The position numbers and the translations under genes are program-made. Of a stretch of DNA of 64,000 bases, positions 1 through 7,901 are shown piece by piece; positions within the stretch are counted from its first letter, which is position 1, and the number at the start of each line of letters is the position of its first letter. Below the pieces are notes generated by a model that saw nothing but the letters and a program-made list of their open reading frames with translations, did no database searches and was not told the DNA's origin. The stretch is from positions 43,151-107,150 of the forward strand of contig JBCDGJ010000001.1 in NCBI GenBank assembly GCA_038757945.1. Reading direction: 5' to 3'. The DNA comes from CALHVX01 sp038757945 (GTDB taxonomy: Bacteria > Pseudomonadota > Gammaproteobacteria > Pseudomonadales > Azotimanducaceae).

Positions 1-1120
1 GCCGCTCACGTCGCTCCGCCGCCCGGGCGGGATCCTCGGCTGCCGGGGTGGCACCTGGCTCGCTGTGCGCCGTGTCAGGCCCGGACGCTGTACCGTCGCT
101 CTGGTCCGCGGGTTCGGGAGTCGGCCCTGCGGCCGGAGCAGCGTCCGCGGTCGCCTGATCCGACGCCGGGTCATTTGGCACGGTCCCTGCGTCTGCGTCT
201 GCGACTGCGACTGCGACTGCGACTGCGGCTGCCGCTTCCGCCTGCTCGGCCTGTTCCCGTTCGGCAGCCGCCGCGGCCTCGCGCTCTGCTGCTTCGGCAG
301 CCGCCCTGGCGGCGAGTGCTTGAGCGGTGGGCAGGTCGTCAGGCCAATCCGGCAGCGGCGCCTCAGCGCCGGCGAAGGGTTGCCATTGCTCCAGCAGCGC
401 GGCCATGGCGGCGTCGTCTTTCGGCGTCCGGACCCCCGCACGGCGGGCCTCTTCAATCAGCCTTGCTGCGGAGTCGCGCAGTTCAGCCGCGCGCTGGTGG
501 GCGGCCGCTGCGGCCGCTGCGGCGTCCTTCTGAGCCTGCAGCCGCTGTCGGGCGATCCGGTTGACCGACTTGTCATGGCCGCGGCTCATCCGCTCGATCA
601 GCTGCAGGCCCTCCGCCGTGGCTGCCTCCGGCTGCTCAAACAGTGCCTCTTTCAGATCGCGGCGGGTGATCCACAGTGCCAGGCGATCCTCGAGCGCGAG
701 GGCAGCGACGGCCGGGCCAGTGAGCTCGGCGATCGCCGCGTCCGCCGAGGCGGCCTGCTGCAGCCGCTGTCGCAGATGCAGCCGCAGCAGCTGCGGATCG
801 TCACGCAGTGGCGTTGGCCAGTCCGCCGGTCGCGGCGTCTGCGCAAGGAAGGCCAGCGCGACGGGCTCGGCGGCGATGAGCTCCGGCGTGATCCGATCCG
901 GGGTGAGCAGAGCGAGGATGCGCTGAATGATGCCGACATCGCTCGCCGCGGCGGCGGTCGTAACGAGCGCCTGCTGGAGCGTATCGTCGTGCCGATCTGC
1001 TTCGCGCAGGCGTTCGATCTGCGCCAGCGCGCTCAGGCGTTCACTGTGTTCGCCCGCCTCGAGCTGGCTTACCAGGGTTGCACTGCTTGGCGGACGGTTA
1101 CGGCTGAAAAAACGTCGCAT
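1..1120 (-). CDS. DUF349 domain-containing protein, C-terminus beyond the window edge
   Basis: The reading frame runs open from an ATG at 1120 off the left edge, so about 373 N-terminal residues are visible. The start reads MRRFFSRNRPPSSATLVSQL. An alpha-helical, repeat-like N-terminal region is followed by a basic stretch (RGHDKSVNRIARQRLQAQKD) and long Ala/Glu/Arg coiled-coil segments, the usual architecture of gammaproteobacterial DUF349 proteins. The DUF349 repeats themselves would lie mostly outside the window. An Ala-Val-Asp low-complexity linker is encoded by hexanucleotide repeats. It sits 21 bp downstream of sodX on the same strand, so it may be the third gene of a sodN-sodX transcript. 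The molecular role of the family is poorly defined. The frame is clear; the family call is by resemblance. Confidence 0.7.
   Translation of the reverse strand, partial: MRRFFSRNRPPSSATLVSQLEAGEHSERLSALAQIERLREADRHDDTLQQALVTTAAAASDVGIIQRILALLTPDRITPELIAAEPVALAFLAQTPRPADWPTPLRDDPQLLRLHLRQRLQQAASADAAIAELTGPAVAALALEDRLALWITRRDLKEALFEQPEAATAEGLQLIERMSRGHDKSVNRIARQRLQAQKDAAAAAAAAHQRAAELRDSAARLIEEARRAGVRTPKDDAAMAALLEQWQPFAGAEAPLPDWPDDLPTAQALAARAAAEAAEREAAAAAEREQAEQAEAAAAVAVAVAVADADAGTVPNDPASDQATADAAPAAGPTPEPADQSDGTASGPDTAHSEPGATPAAEDPARAAERRER
188..229. repeat. Hexanucleotide tandem repeat inside the DUF349 gene
   Basis: Seven consecutive 6-bp units can be read on the plus strand: TGCGTC twice, TGCGAC four times, then TGCGGC. 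On the coding (minus) strand they encode alternating Ala-Val and Ala-Asp residues in a linker. Six is a multiple of three, so copy-number change would alter linker length without a frameshift. Confidence 0.85.
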
Positions 1121-1141
1121 GGCTGAACTTCCGGAAGATCG

Positions 1142-1519
1142 TCAGGGTTGGTCCGGCCGGGTCGCGGCCGAAGATCGCGTGGAACGGAGCAGAATGCGAC
1201 CGACGTAGGCGGCGGGCGGAAGCGCCTTATCACAGCCCAGGGTTTCTGCGGCTGCGTTATCGCTGCTGAGCACAAAATGCTCCGGCGTATGGTCCTCGAG
1301 GCGTTTTGCCAGCAGCCCGTAGACGGGGTGTCGGGCCAGCACCAGCATGCCGGGCCGCAGCCAGCGGTAAGGCCAGGGACAGGCCCAGACCCGTTGTCCG
1401 TGGCGGAGCGTCGGCCGCATGCTTTCGCCCTGGATTCTGAAGCGGCGCAACACGGTGAGCGGGCTGTTCCGCGAGCGGTGCGGTGACGGCGCCCACGCTC
1501 TGCGGGCGCGGGCGATCAC
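1142..1519 (-). CDS. sodX: Nickel-type superoxide dismutase maturation protease (S26 family)
   Basis: A 125-residue signal-peptidase-like protein. The serine motif FRIQGESMRPTL, a following hydrophobic GMLVLARHP stretch and the lysine in LLAKRL match the Ser/Lys dyad of the S24/S26 peptidase fold. LSSDNAAAETLG matches the SDN segment of the family. It starts with GTG, preceded by a GGAG ribosome site about 11 nt upstream. The gene lies 22 bp behind sodN, which is the established arrangement: SodX removes the short N-terminal propeptide of SodN so that the new N-terminal histidine can bind nickel. No membrane segment is obvious, so it probably acts in the cytoplasm. The assignment rests on motif plus neighbour. 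Confidence 0.83.
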   Translation of the reverse strand: MIARARRAWAPSPHRSRNSPLTVLRRFRIQGESMRPTLRHGQRVWACPWPYRWLRPGMLVLARHPVYGLLAKRLEDHTPEHFVLSSDNAAAETLGCDKALPPAAYVGRILLRSTRSSAATRPDQP

Positions 1520-1541
1520 CGTTACCGTACTCCGGCCGTGC

Positions 1542-2039
1542 TCAGGCCTCGGTCAGCACCGGTGCGGTCAGCGTCACCTTCGGCGGGTAGGGGGCGACGA
1601 CCTTGCGTACGGCGAAACCCTTGGTTTCCCAGAACATAGCGCCGAACTCGTTGACCTTGTCGAGGAGCGTGATGGCGTTGTCCCGATCCATGGTCTGCTT
1701 GCACTTCGATGCAGTCATCATGATCTCGTGCACGAGCGCATGGACGTTGGGGAACTTCGCGATCTGGTCTGCTTTGAAGTAGTCACCCCAGATCACCCGG
1801 ATGTGATGCTTCACCTCTTCGGCATGCTCTTCCTTCTGCGCCACCAGCCGCGACAGCTGTGCCTGGTCCGCCATCGACAGCGTGTCGTGCTCGGCCATCT
1901 CCGCCAGCAGATCGAACACGCGGACCACGGTGACGGCAGCGAGCTGGGCGCTGATCGGATCGTAGATGCCGCAGGGGACATCGCAGTGGGCCCTGGCGGT
2001 GGCCGGGGCAGAGAAGAAATTCGATAGGCGGTTGGTCAT
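1542..2039 (-). CDS. sodN: Nickel-containing superoxide dismutase
   Basis: The protein carries the nickel-hook sequence HCDVPCGIYD directly after a short leader MTNRLSNFFSAPATARA. In NiSOD the hook supplies His1, Cys2 and Cys6 as nickel ligands once the leader is cleaved before His. The rest is a helical-bundle sequence of about 148 residues, the usual size of the mature enzyme. It dismutates superoxide to oxygen and hydrogen peroxide. I chose the ATG at 2039 because it gives a propeptide of the usual 14-20 residues and has an AGGA about 12 nt upstream; an in-frame ATG at 2060 would add seven residues. It is followed by sodX and probably co-transcribed with it. Confidence 0.92.
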   Translation of the reverse strand: MTNRLSNFFSAPATARAHCDVPCGIYDPISAQLAAVTVVRVFDLLAEMAEHDTLSMADQAQLSRLVAQKEEHAEEVKHHIRVIWGDYFKADQIAKFPNVHALVHEIMMTASKCKQTMDRDNAITLLDKVNEFGAMFWETKGFAVRKVVAPYPPKVTLTAPVLTEA

Positions 2040-2163
2040 GCTGATGCTAATCCTGTTCATGGTTGCGGCTGGTAGTGGGGACGCGAATTCCAAGCTTGAA
2101 CCAACGCCCCGGTTTGCTGCGCGCTAAGGATAACGCGCTCGGCGGGCAACTGCGCGAGGTGCC

Positions 2164-3018
2164 TCAGGAAAACTTGCGCTCGTCCCACCAGGGAAAGAAC
2201 TCTGGCAGGTCTGTGGAGACCTTGCCGGGAAACGCCGGCGGGCGCTTTTCGAGAAATGAGGTAACGCCCTCGGCCGCTTCCGGGCTCCTGCCGAGGTGGT
2301 AGATGCCGCGGGAATCCACCTTGTGGGCTTCCATCGGATGGTCGGCACCGAGCATGCGCCACATCATCTGCCGCAGCAGCGTCACGGAAATCGCCGAGGT
2401 GTTATCGGCGATTTCCCGGGCGATGGCGCGGGCGGCGTCGAGCAGTTCATCAGCGGGGTGCAGGCTGCGCACCAGGCCGCCGTCGAAGGCTTCCTGGGCA
2501 CTGAAGACGCGACCGCTGTAACACCACTCGAGCGCCTGGCTGATGCCAACGACGCGGGGCAGGAAGTAGCTCGAGCACGCCTCCGGGACGATGCCCCGGC
2601 GGGCGAACACGAAGCCGAACTTTGCGTTGTCGGAGGCGATGCGGATATCCATCGGCAGCGTCATGGTGACGCCGACGCCGACAGCGGCACCGTTGATGGC
2701 ACCGATGACCGGCTTCTTGCACTCGTAGATGCGCAGCGTGAGCAGTCCGCCGCCATCCGGATTCAGCCCCGAGGCGCGGTCCTCGCGGCCATCGGCGTTG
2801 AAGGTATCGCCACCGGCCGAGAGATCCGCCCCCGCGCAGTACGCGCGTCCCGCGCCGGTGAAGATGATGGCCCGGACGTTGTCATCGGCATCCGCACGAT
2901 CCAGCGCGTCGATCAGCTCTTTCAGCATCTCGTGAGTGAACGCATTGAGCTGCTCGGGCCGCGTCAGGGTTATGGTCAGGATGTTGTCTTCGACGTCGTA
3001 GCCAATGGTGTTGTACAT
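2164..3018 (-). CDS. Enoyl-CoA hydratase/isomerase family protein (crotonase)
   Basis: A 284-residue crotonase-fold protein. The two oxyanion-hole segments are visible as AYCAGADLS (around residue 65) and INGAAVGVGVTM (around 115). FARRGIVPEACSSYFLPRVVG carries a glutamate where hydratases place a catalytic Glu. It probably hydrates or isomerises an acyl-CoA; the substrate is unknown. The ATG at 3018 has a GGAAG ribosome site. It is transcribed divergently from two acyl-CoA dehydrogenase genes with only a few tens of bases between starts, which suggests a shared regulatory region and a shared pathway of fatty acid, terpenoid or alicyclic acid breakdown. Confidence 0.88.
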   Translation of the reverse strand: MYNTIGYDVEDNILTITLTRPEQLNAFTHEMLKELIDALDRADADDNVRAIIFTGAGRAYCAGADLSAGGDTFNADGREDRASGLNPDGGGLLTLRIYECKKPVIGAINGAAVGVGVTMTLPMDIRIASDNAKFGFVFARRGIVPEACSSYFLPRVVGISQALEWCYSGRVFSAQEAFDGGLVRSLHPADELLDAARAIAREIADNTSAISVTLLRQMMWRMLGADHPMEAHKVDSRGIYHLGRSPEAAEGVTSFLEKRPPAFPGKVSTDLPEFFPWWDERKFS

Positions 3019-3054
3019 GCGGACTTCCCGATTTGATTTATGCTTTGCGCCGGT

Positions 3055-4176
3055 ATGGTAGCTACTGATCTCCGCAGTTTCGAGGCGACGATTGCCGACT
3101 TCGTCGCCGCTCACTGGCACCCCCCGGCCCTGGCGGACTGGCAGCAGGCGCTTTGCGCCGCAGGCTGGACCACCGTGCACTGGCCCCCTGCGCAGGGCGG
3201 CCCGGGCTGGACCGTCGAACAGCAGTTCGTGTTCGAGCGCACGCTGGCGCGCGCCGGGGCCAGCATCGGCGATCGGGTGACCCTCGACGCGATTGGTCCG
3301 CTGCTGTGCGCGCTTGCGGAGCAACCGCAGATCGGCCCCTGGCTCGAGGCAATACGGGAGCTGCGGGAGACCTGGGTCTGGCTCGACCAGGACGTTTTCG
3401 AGGGTGAGGTGTCCCGCGTCGCGGGCGAGCTCCGGCTGTCCGGTTACGCGCCCTGGGTGCCTGGGCTTCAGGCCGCGAACTACGCGCTGCTGGTGCTGGA
3501 TGCAGAGGCATCCGGGGATGCCCGGCTGATTGCGCTGCCGCTCAATGATCCGGCGGTGACCGTCCGCTTCCAGGCCACGCTCGGCGCCGAGACGGAGCCG
3601 GCGGTAGCGACGGCGGATGGTTTCGACGCTGTGGGCGCGCTCAGCCTCTCCGATTGGTCGGTGCCTGCCGCGGCCGTGCTTGCAACCGGCGCGCGGGCAT
3701 CCGCGCTGGCCGCAGCAGCGCGTCCGCGTGCCAGCCAGCTGACACCGGAGCTGATTGGCGCCAGCGCTCTGGCACGGCTGGCCGAGGCGCTCGCGGAGAG
3801 CGCCGAGTGGACGGCGGACGAGCAGCGGCGCCTCGATGAGCTGAGGATCGAGCAGCGGGCGCTGGATGCGCTGGAGCGTCGGCTGTTGCCGCTGGCGAGC
3901 ACGGACCCTACCTTCTGGCCGCTGGAGTACCTGCGGCGGGAGCGGGCCATCGCGCTGCGGCAGCGCCTCGAGACGCTGGCGCTGGAAGGGCTCGGCTACT
4001 ACGCCCTGCCGTACGGGCAGCTCCTGCCCGGGAGCAACGAGCCCCCGGTCGGTCCGGCGGGCGCGCGGCAGACCGTCGCTCAGGCGCTCCAGGCCCGTGG
4101 GCTCGACGTGCTCGACGAAGGCCGGTTCCGGCGCCTCGATCGTCTCGCCGCAGGCCTGGGCCTGCCGGCAGAGTGA
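3055..4176 (+). CDS. Degenerate acyl-CoA dehydrogenase-like protein (probable partner subunit)
   Basis: About 373 residues, similar in length to acyl-CoA dehydrogenases, with recognisable but eroded family features. Near the C-terminus it keeps LALEGLGYYALPYG followed by NEPPVGPAGARQ, as in large-subunit dehydrogenases. The region that normally reads like IYGGSNEIQ is replaced by a charged GLDVLDEGRFRRLDR sequence. It may be a non-catalytic partner of the dehydrogenase encoded 276 bp downstream, as in two-subunit dehydrogenases of pimeloyl-CoA or steroid type; this is inference. An in-frame ATG at 3040 is an alternative start, and neither has a clear ribosome site. The start region abuts the divergent crotonase gene. 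Confidence 0.7.
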   Translation: MVATDLRSFEATIADFVAAHWHPPALADWQQALCAAGWTTVHWPPAQGGPGWTVEQQFVFERTLARAGASIGDRVTLDAIGPLLCALAEQPQIGPWLEAIRELRETWVWLDQDVFEGEVSRVAGELRLSGYAPWVPGLQAANYALLVLDAEASGDARLIALPLNDPAVTVRFQATLGAETEPAVATADGFDAVGALSLSDWSVPAAAVLATGARASALAAAARPRASQLTPELIGASALARLAEALAESAEWTADEQRRLDELRIEQRALDALERRLLPLASTDPTFWPLEYLRRERAIALRQRLETLALEGLGYYALPYGQLLPGSNEPPVGPAGARQTVAQALQARGLDVLDEGRFRRLDRLAAGLGLPAE

Positions 4177-4376
4177 GCTCGGGGTCCGGCGCCACGGGCC
4201 AAAGGTGTGGGCGGCCCCTCACTTCCGTCCGGAAAGCCCCTTTCACCGTCGCATCACGGCCGCAACGCAGGTAAAATGCTGCGCTGCAATATAGCGGGCC
4301 CGCCCGGAAGGGATGGGCAACAGTCAACAATCCAGACCATAAACAGCAAACCGTAACCAGCGACCAGAACCTGTGG

Positions 4377-4421
4377 TACGAGCCGTACGCGGTGGCCCGC
4401 GACGGCACCGTCCGGCTCGTA
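4377..4421. repeat. Inverted repeat upstream of the acyl-CoA dehydrogenase
   Basis: TACGAGCCG at 4377-4385 is an exact reverse complement of CGGCTCGTA at 4413-4421, separated by 27 bases. It lies in the 276-bp gap between the two dehydrogenase genes and ends about 30 bp before the second start codon. A TAAAAT sequence at 4272-4277 is the best -10-like element in the gap. The repeat could be an operator or an RNA hairpin. Confidence 0.45.
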
Positions 4422-4452
4422 GACCAGCCGCTGAACCAAAGAAGGGGATTCG

Positions 4453-5583
4453 ATGGACTTTTCACTCACCGATGAGCAAACGCTGCTACAGGACAGCGTC
4501 TCGAAGTTTCTGCAGAACGACTACGGCTTCGAGCAGCGCCAGAAGACCATCAAGGAAGAGCCAGGCTACAGCACCGCCCACTGGTCCCAGTTCGCCGAGC
4601 TCGGCTGGCTCGCAATGCCATTCCCGGAAGAAGACGGGGGCTTTGGCGGCACGGCAATCGAGACCATGCTGATGCAGGAACAGTTCGGCAAAGGACTGGT
4701 TGTGGAACCCTTCCTGCCGACCGTCGTGCTGGCCGGGACGGCGCTACGGATGGCTGGCAATGAGGCTCAGAAAGCTCAGTACCTGGCCGGTATCATCGAG
4801 GGCTCCGTGCAGGGCGCACTGGCATTCGTCGAGCCGCAGGCCCGCTTCAACCTGGCCGATGTCGCGGTCACCGCGAAACAGGGCGGCAGCGGCTACGTGC
4901 TCAACGGTCACAAGGCGGTGGTGCTGAACGGGCCGTCTGCCAACGTCTTTGTCGTATCGGCCCGCACCAGCGGCGAGCAGCGCGATGACAGTGGTATCTC
5001 GCTGTTCCTGGTGCCCGCAGATGCCACTGGCGTCAGCCGTCGCGACTATCCCACGGTGGATGGTATGCGCGCGTCCGAAGTCACCTTTACCGATTGTGAG
5101 GTCGGTGCCGATGCGCTGCTTGGCGCGGAGGGAGAAGGGCTGCCGGTGCTGCAGCGGGTGATCGACGAAGGCACGCTGGCCGTCGGCTGCGAAGCGGTCG
5201 GCTGCATGGAGGTGCTCTACAAGGCCACCGTCGAATACTGCAAGACGCGGGAGCAGTTCGGTAAGCCGATCGGCAAATTCCAAGTGCTGCAGCACCGCAT
5301 GGTCGACATGTTCATGGAGCACGAACAGTCGAAATCGCTGATGTTCATGGCCGCCATGCGCATGGAAGAGGGCTACAACGACGAAGCGCAGAAGGCGGTA
5401 TCGGCCTTCAAAGTGCAGGTGGGCAAGTCCGGTCGTTTTGTCGGCCAGCAGGCGGTGCAGCTGCACGGTGGCATGGGCATGACGGAAGAGCTGAACGTTG
5501 GCCACTACTTCAAGCGCCTGACCACGATCGATACGCTGTTCGGCAATGTCGACTTCCACCTGAAGCGCTTCGGCTCGCTCTAA
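4453..5583 (+). CDS. Acyl-CoA dehydrogenase (PimD-like small-subunit type)
   Basis: A full-length 376-residue acyl-CoA dehydrogenase starting MDFSLTDEQTLLQDSVSKFL with an AAAGAAGGGG ribosome site. The N-terminal helical domain, the central beta domain (ALAFVEPQARFNLADVAVTA, then GYVLNGHKAVVLNG) and the C-terminal helical domain (TREQFGKPIGKFQVLQHRMV, then QQAVQLHGGMGMTEE) are all present. The C-terminus TTIDTLFGNVDFHLKRF resembles the small subunit of pimeloyl-CoA-type dehydrogenases rather than the usual YEGT motif. It should oxidise an acyl-CoA at C2-C3 using FAD and pass electrons to ETF. It probably works with the degenerate upstream homolog and the divergent crotonase. Confidence 0.88.
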   Translation: MDFSLTDEQTLLQDSVSKFLQNDYGFEQRQKTIKEEPGYSTAHWSQFAELGWLAMPFPEEDGGFGGTAIETMLMQEQFGKGLVVEPFLPTVVLAGTALRMAGNEAQKAQYLAGIIEGSVQGALAFVEPQARFNLADVAVTAKQGGSGYVLNGHKAVVLNGPSANVFVVSARTSGEQRDDSGISLFLVPADATGVSRRDYPTVDGMRASEVTFTDCEVGADALLGAEGEGLPVLQRVIDEGTLAVGCEAVGCMEVLYKATVEYCKTREQFGKPIGKFQVLQHRMVDMFMEHEQSKSLMFMAAMRMEEGYNDEAQKAVSAFKVQVGKSGRFVGQQAVQLHGGMGMTEELNVGHYFKRLTTIDTLFGNVDFHLKRFGSL

Positions 5584-5598
5584 GGGTCGCGTCAGCCG

Positions 5599-6489
5599 AT
5601 GGCACGCTGGGACCGGGGCAACACCGGCAGCTCGATACCCGAATGGTTTTTCGAAGCTGTCGAAGCGCCGGTGACCGACCACGCGGTGGAGGTCGAAGAG
5701 TGCGACGTGCACTACCGCCTGTGGGAGGGCAACCCCGCCCAGCCGCTGTTGCTCATCCACGGCATGAGCGCGCACGCGCGGTGGTTTGATTTCATCGCGC
5801 CACAGCTCACCCCGGACTATCGCGTTGCGGCGATGGACCTCACCGGGATGGGCGACTCGGACTATCGCTACGAGTACACCGGCGACACCTATGCCGAGGA
5901 GGTCAGAGCCGTCTGCGATGCTGCCGGCTTCGACGAGCGGGTTGTCATCGTCGCCCACAGCTTTGGCGGACGTGTCGCCCTGAAGGCCGTGAACCGCTGG
6001 CCCGAGCGTTTTGCCGGGCTGGTGCTGCTCGACTCGGGGCTCAGACACCCGGACGAACCAGAGCCGGACCGCCCGCCGATCGGTGGCAGCGGCCAGCTGT
6101 ATCCGGACCGTGCGAGCGGGGAGGCCCGCTTCCGGCTGGCGCCACCGCAGCCCTGCGCCAACGAGTACGTGCTGCAGTACATCGCCAAACAGTCCCTGAT
6201 GCCGATCGACGGCGGCTACGCCTGGAAGTTCGACGACGACCTGATGGCATCGCTGAAGGGCTTCGACAGCGATCCCGACGAGTTCCGCAACCTGACGGTG
6301 CCGCTGAAGATGATGTTCGGCGCGGACAGCGCCCTCTACTCGGCGCGCTCCGTCGAGTACATGCGCTCGCTGGTGCCGGACGCGCTGCAGCCGGTGCCGG
6401 TGACGCTGCTGCCCGACGCGCAGCACCATCTGTTTCTCGATCAGCCGCTCGCGTTTGTTGAAGCGCTGAAGGCACTGCTTACGCGCTGA
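5599..6489 (+). CDS. Alpha/beta hydrolase
   Basis: A 296-residue alpha/beta-hydrolase fold protein. LLLIHGMSAHARWFD is the oxyanion-hole HG segment, the nucleophile elbow is VIVAHSFGGRV (Ser near residue 121), and the terminal histidine is likely in LPDAQHHLFLDQP. It begins 15 bp after the acyl-CoA dehydrogenase stop codon, so the two are probably co-transcribed. In this setting it may hydrolyse a thioester, lactone or ester intermediate of the same degradation route, but the substrate cannot be told from the sequence. Confidence 0.85.
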   Translation: MARWDRGNTGSSIPEWFFEAVEAPVTDHAVEVEECDVHYRLWEGNPAQPLLLIHGMSAHARWFDFIAPQLTPDYRVAAMDLTGMGDSDYRYEYTGDTYAEEVRAVCDAAGFDERVVIVAHSFGGRVALKAVNRWPERFAGLVLLDSGLRHPDEPEPDRPPIGGSGQLYPDRASGEARFRLAPPQPCANEYVLQYIAKQSLMPIDGGYAWKFDDDLMASLKGFDSDPDEFRNLTVPLKMMFGADSALYSARSVEYMRSLVPDALQPVPVTLLPDAQHHLFLDQPLAFVEALKALLTR

Positions 6490-6521
6490 GCGGCATCCCG
6501 GCGCGCTACCTAACTGGATTC

Positions 6522-7220
6522 GTGCAACTTTTGGCCCACGCCGAACACCATTACATCCACCGCGCCGGCTGGCTTCGTGCTGCCGTGCTCGGTGCCAACG
6601 ATGGCATCGTCTCAACGGCCAGCGTCATGTTCGGGGTTGCCGCTGCCGGCACCGACAACCACACCGTGTTGCTGGCCGGGGTTGCCAGCCTTGTGGCGGG
6701 TGCCATGTCCATGGCCGCTGGCGAGTATGTCTCCGTCAGCTCGCAGGCGGATACGGAGCGAGCGGATCTCCGCCGCGAGCGGCAAGCGCTCGAATCAGAT
6801 CCCGCCGAAGAGCTTGAGGAGCTGACGGAGATCTATCGGGAGCGCGGGCTGGCGCCGGCGCTCGCCCGGCAGGTTGCCGAGCAGCTGATGGAGCACGACG
6901 ACCTTGGGGCGCACGCCCGCGACGAGCTTGGCATCAGCCCCCAGCTGCGCGCCCAGCCGCTGCTGGCGGCGCTGTCGTCCGGCGCGAGCTTCTGCCTCGG
7001 CGCGTGGCCACCGCTGCTTGTGAGCTTGTTTGTGTCCGGCCCCGAGCTGCGCTGGTGGCTGGTCGCTTCTGCGATCCTGCTGCTGATGTGCATTGGCGTT
7101 GCCTCAGCCGTCCTTGGCGGTACGCGCGTTCTGCCGTCGGTGCTCCGGGTCACGCTCTGGGGTGCGGCCGCCATGGCGCTGACCGGCGCGGTGGGTCTGA
7201 TGTTCGGGATCGCCGTCTGA
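6522..7220 (+). CDS. VIT family (CCC1-like) iron/manganese transporter
   Basis: A 232-residue membrane protein starting with GTG. The N-terminus has the family signature HRAGWLRAAVLGANDGIVST, followed by the second conserved helix AGAMSMAAGEYVSVSSQAD. A charged cytoplasmic region rich in Glu (ESDPAEELEELTEIYRERGL), which in this family binds metal, separates the first two membrane segments from three C-terminal ones. Members move Fe2+ or Mn2+ out of the cytosol. It follows the hydrolase by 32 bp, but a functional tie to lipid breakdown is not evident. No strong ribosome site precedes the GTG, and no better in-frame start was seen. Confidence 0.87.
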   Translation: MQLLAHAEHHYIHRAGWLRAAVLGANDGIVSTASVMFGVAAAGTDNHTVLLAGVASLVAGAMSMAAGEYVSVSSQADTERADLRRERQALESDPAEELEELTEIYRERGLAPALARQVAEQLMEHDDLGAHARDELGISPQLRAQPLLAALSSGASFCLGAWPPLLVSLFVSGPELRWWLVASAILLLMCIGVASAVLGGTRVLPSVLRVTLWGAAAMALTGAVGLMFGIAV

Positions 7221-7316
7221 GCCCCTAACGGAGCACCAGGTCTCACCCTGCGGCGTCGGCGCCGCCTAAGCTTTGCCTGAGGACGACTCGGCGACAGGAC
7301 ACCAGGGAAGCGCTCA

Positions 7317-7835
7317 ATGACCTCGATCACGATCGGCAATCTGACCGTCACCGCGGGGGCAGACGTTGTGCAGTTCGAAGTTGCTGGTGCCGACGGGAAG
7401 ACTGCCGTTGCGTTGGATCCCCGGGATGCGGTGACGATCGAGCGCTTTCTTGCCGAGCAGCGCAGTGTTGAGACCCGGACGGGATTCCGGGTGCCGATCC
7501 GACCGTTGCTGCAGGATCTCCGCGATGCCTTCGCCGTGTCCCTCGTCTACCAGGGCGTCATCTACGACGCGGTCCCGGTGGATCTGAGCCTGACCGGTAT
7601 GCTGGTGCGCGTCCCGGACCTCGAGGTCTCCGCCCGCGCGCGGCTGACGGCCCGGCTGCTGCTCGATGATTCCCTGGCGAAGCTCGAAGCGACGGTGGTG
7701 CGCGTCGATGGCCAGCTGCTGGCCCTGCACTTCGCCGATGCGATGCAGGGCGGAGAGCTCGATCCGCCGGTTCAGCTGGGCCCGATCTTCAGCCGCTTAG
7801 AGCAGGTGTACCTGCGCCGGCGGACCCGCGGTTGA
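7317..7835 (+). CDS. PilZ domain protein (putative cyclic-di-GMP effector)
   Basis: A 172-residue soluble protein. RTGFR (about residues 60-64) fits the RxxxR half of the PilZ cyclic-di-GMP binding motif, and DLSLTG (about residues 91-96) fits the D/NxSxxG half; the beta strands that follow end in VVRVDGQLLALHFAD. The first 50 residues look like an extra small beta domain without a recognised family. It probably binds cyclic-di-GMP and acts on an unknown partner. It stands alone between the metal transporter and a convergent lipoprotein gene; the next cyclic-di-GMP gene in the window is the large protein at 20.1 kb. Confidence 0.72.
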   Translation: MTSITIGNLTVTAGADVVQFEVAGADGKTAVALDPRDAVTIERFLAEQRSVETRTGFRVPIRPLLQDLRDAFAVSLVYQGVIYDAVPVDLSLTGMLVRVPDLEVSARARLTARLLLDDSLAKLEATVVRVDGQLLALHFADAMQGGELDPPVQLGPIFSRLEQVYLRRRTRG

Positions 7836-7842
7836 ACGCCAG

Positions 7843-7868
7843 ACGCCACCGCAGCCCTGCGGTGGCGT
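7843..7868. terminator. Strong hairpin between convergent genes, probable bidirectional terminator
   Basis: ACGCCACCGCAG at 7843-7854 pairs perfectly with CTGCGGTGGCGT at 7857-7868, a 12-bp GC-rich stem with a minimal loop. It lies in the 66-bp gap between the PilZ gene and the convergent lipoprotein gene. There is no T-tract on either side, so it is not a textbook intrinsic terminator, but position and strength fit transcript end protection or termination for both genes. Confidence 0.6.
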
Positions 7869-7901
7869 GATCGCCCTACCGGCCCGGCGCATCGGGCTGC
7901 G

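Noticed and set aside
65..1126. Long plus-strand reading frame of 353 codons at the left edge
   Set aside because: Its product is Arg/Cys-rich without domains, and the minus strand holds a coherent DUF349-type protein directly behind sodX.
4744..6615. Minus-strand reading frame of 623 codons opposite the dehydrogenase and hydrolase
   Set aside because: It lies antisense to two clear families and has His/Arg-rich composition typical of a shadow frame in GC-rich DNA.
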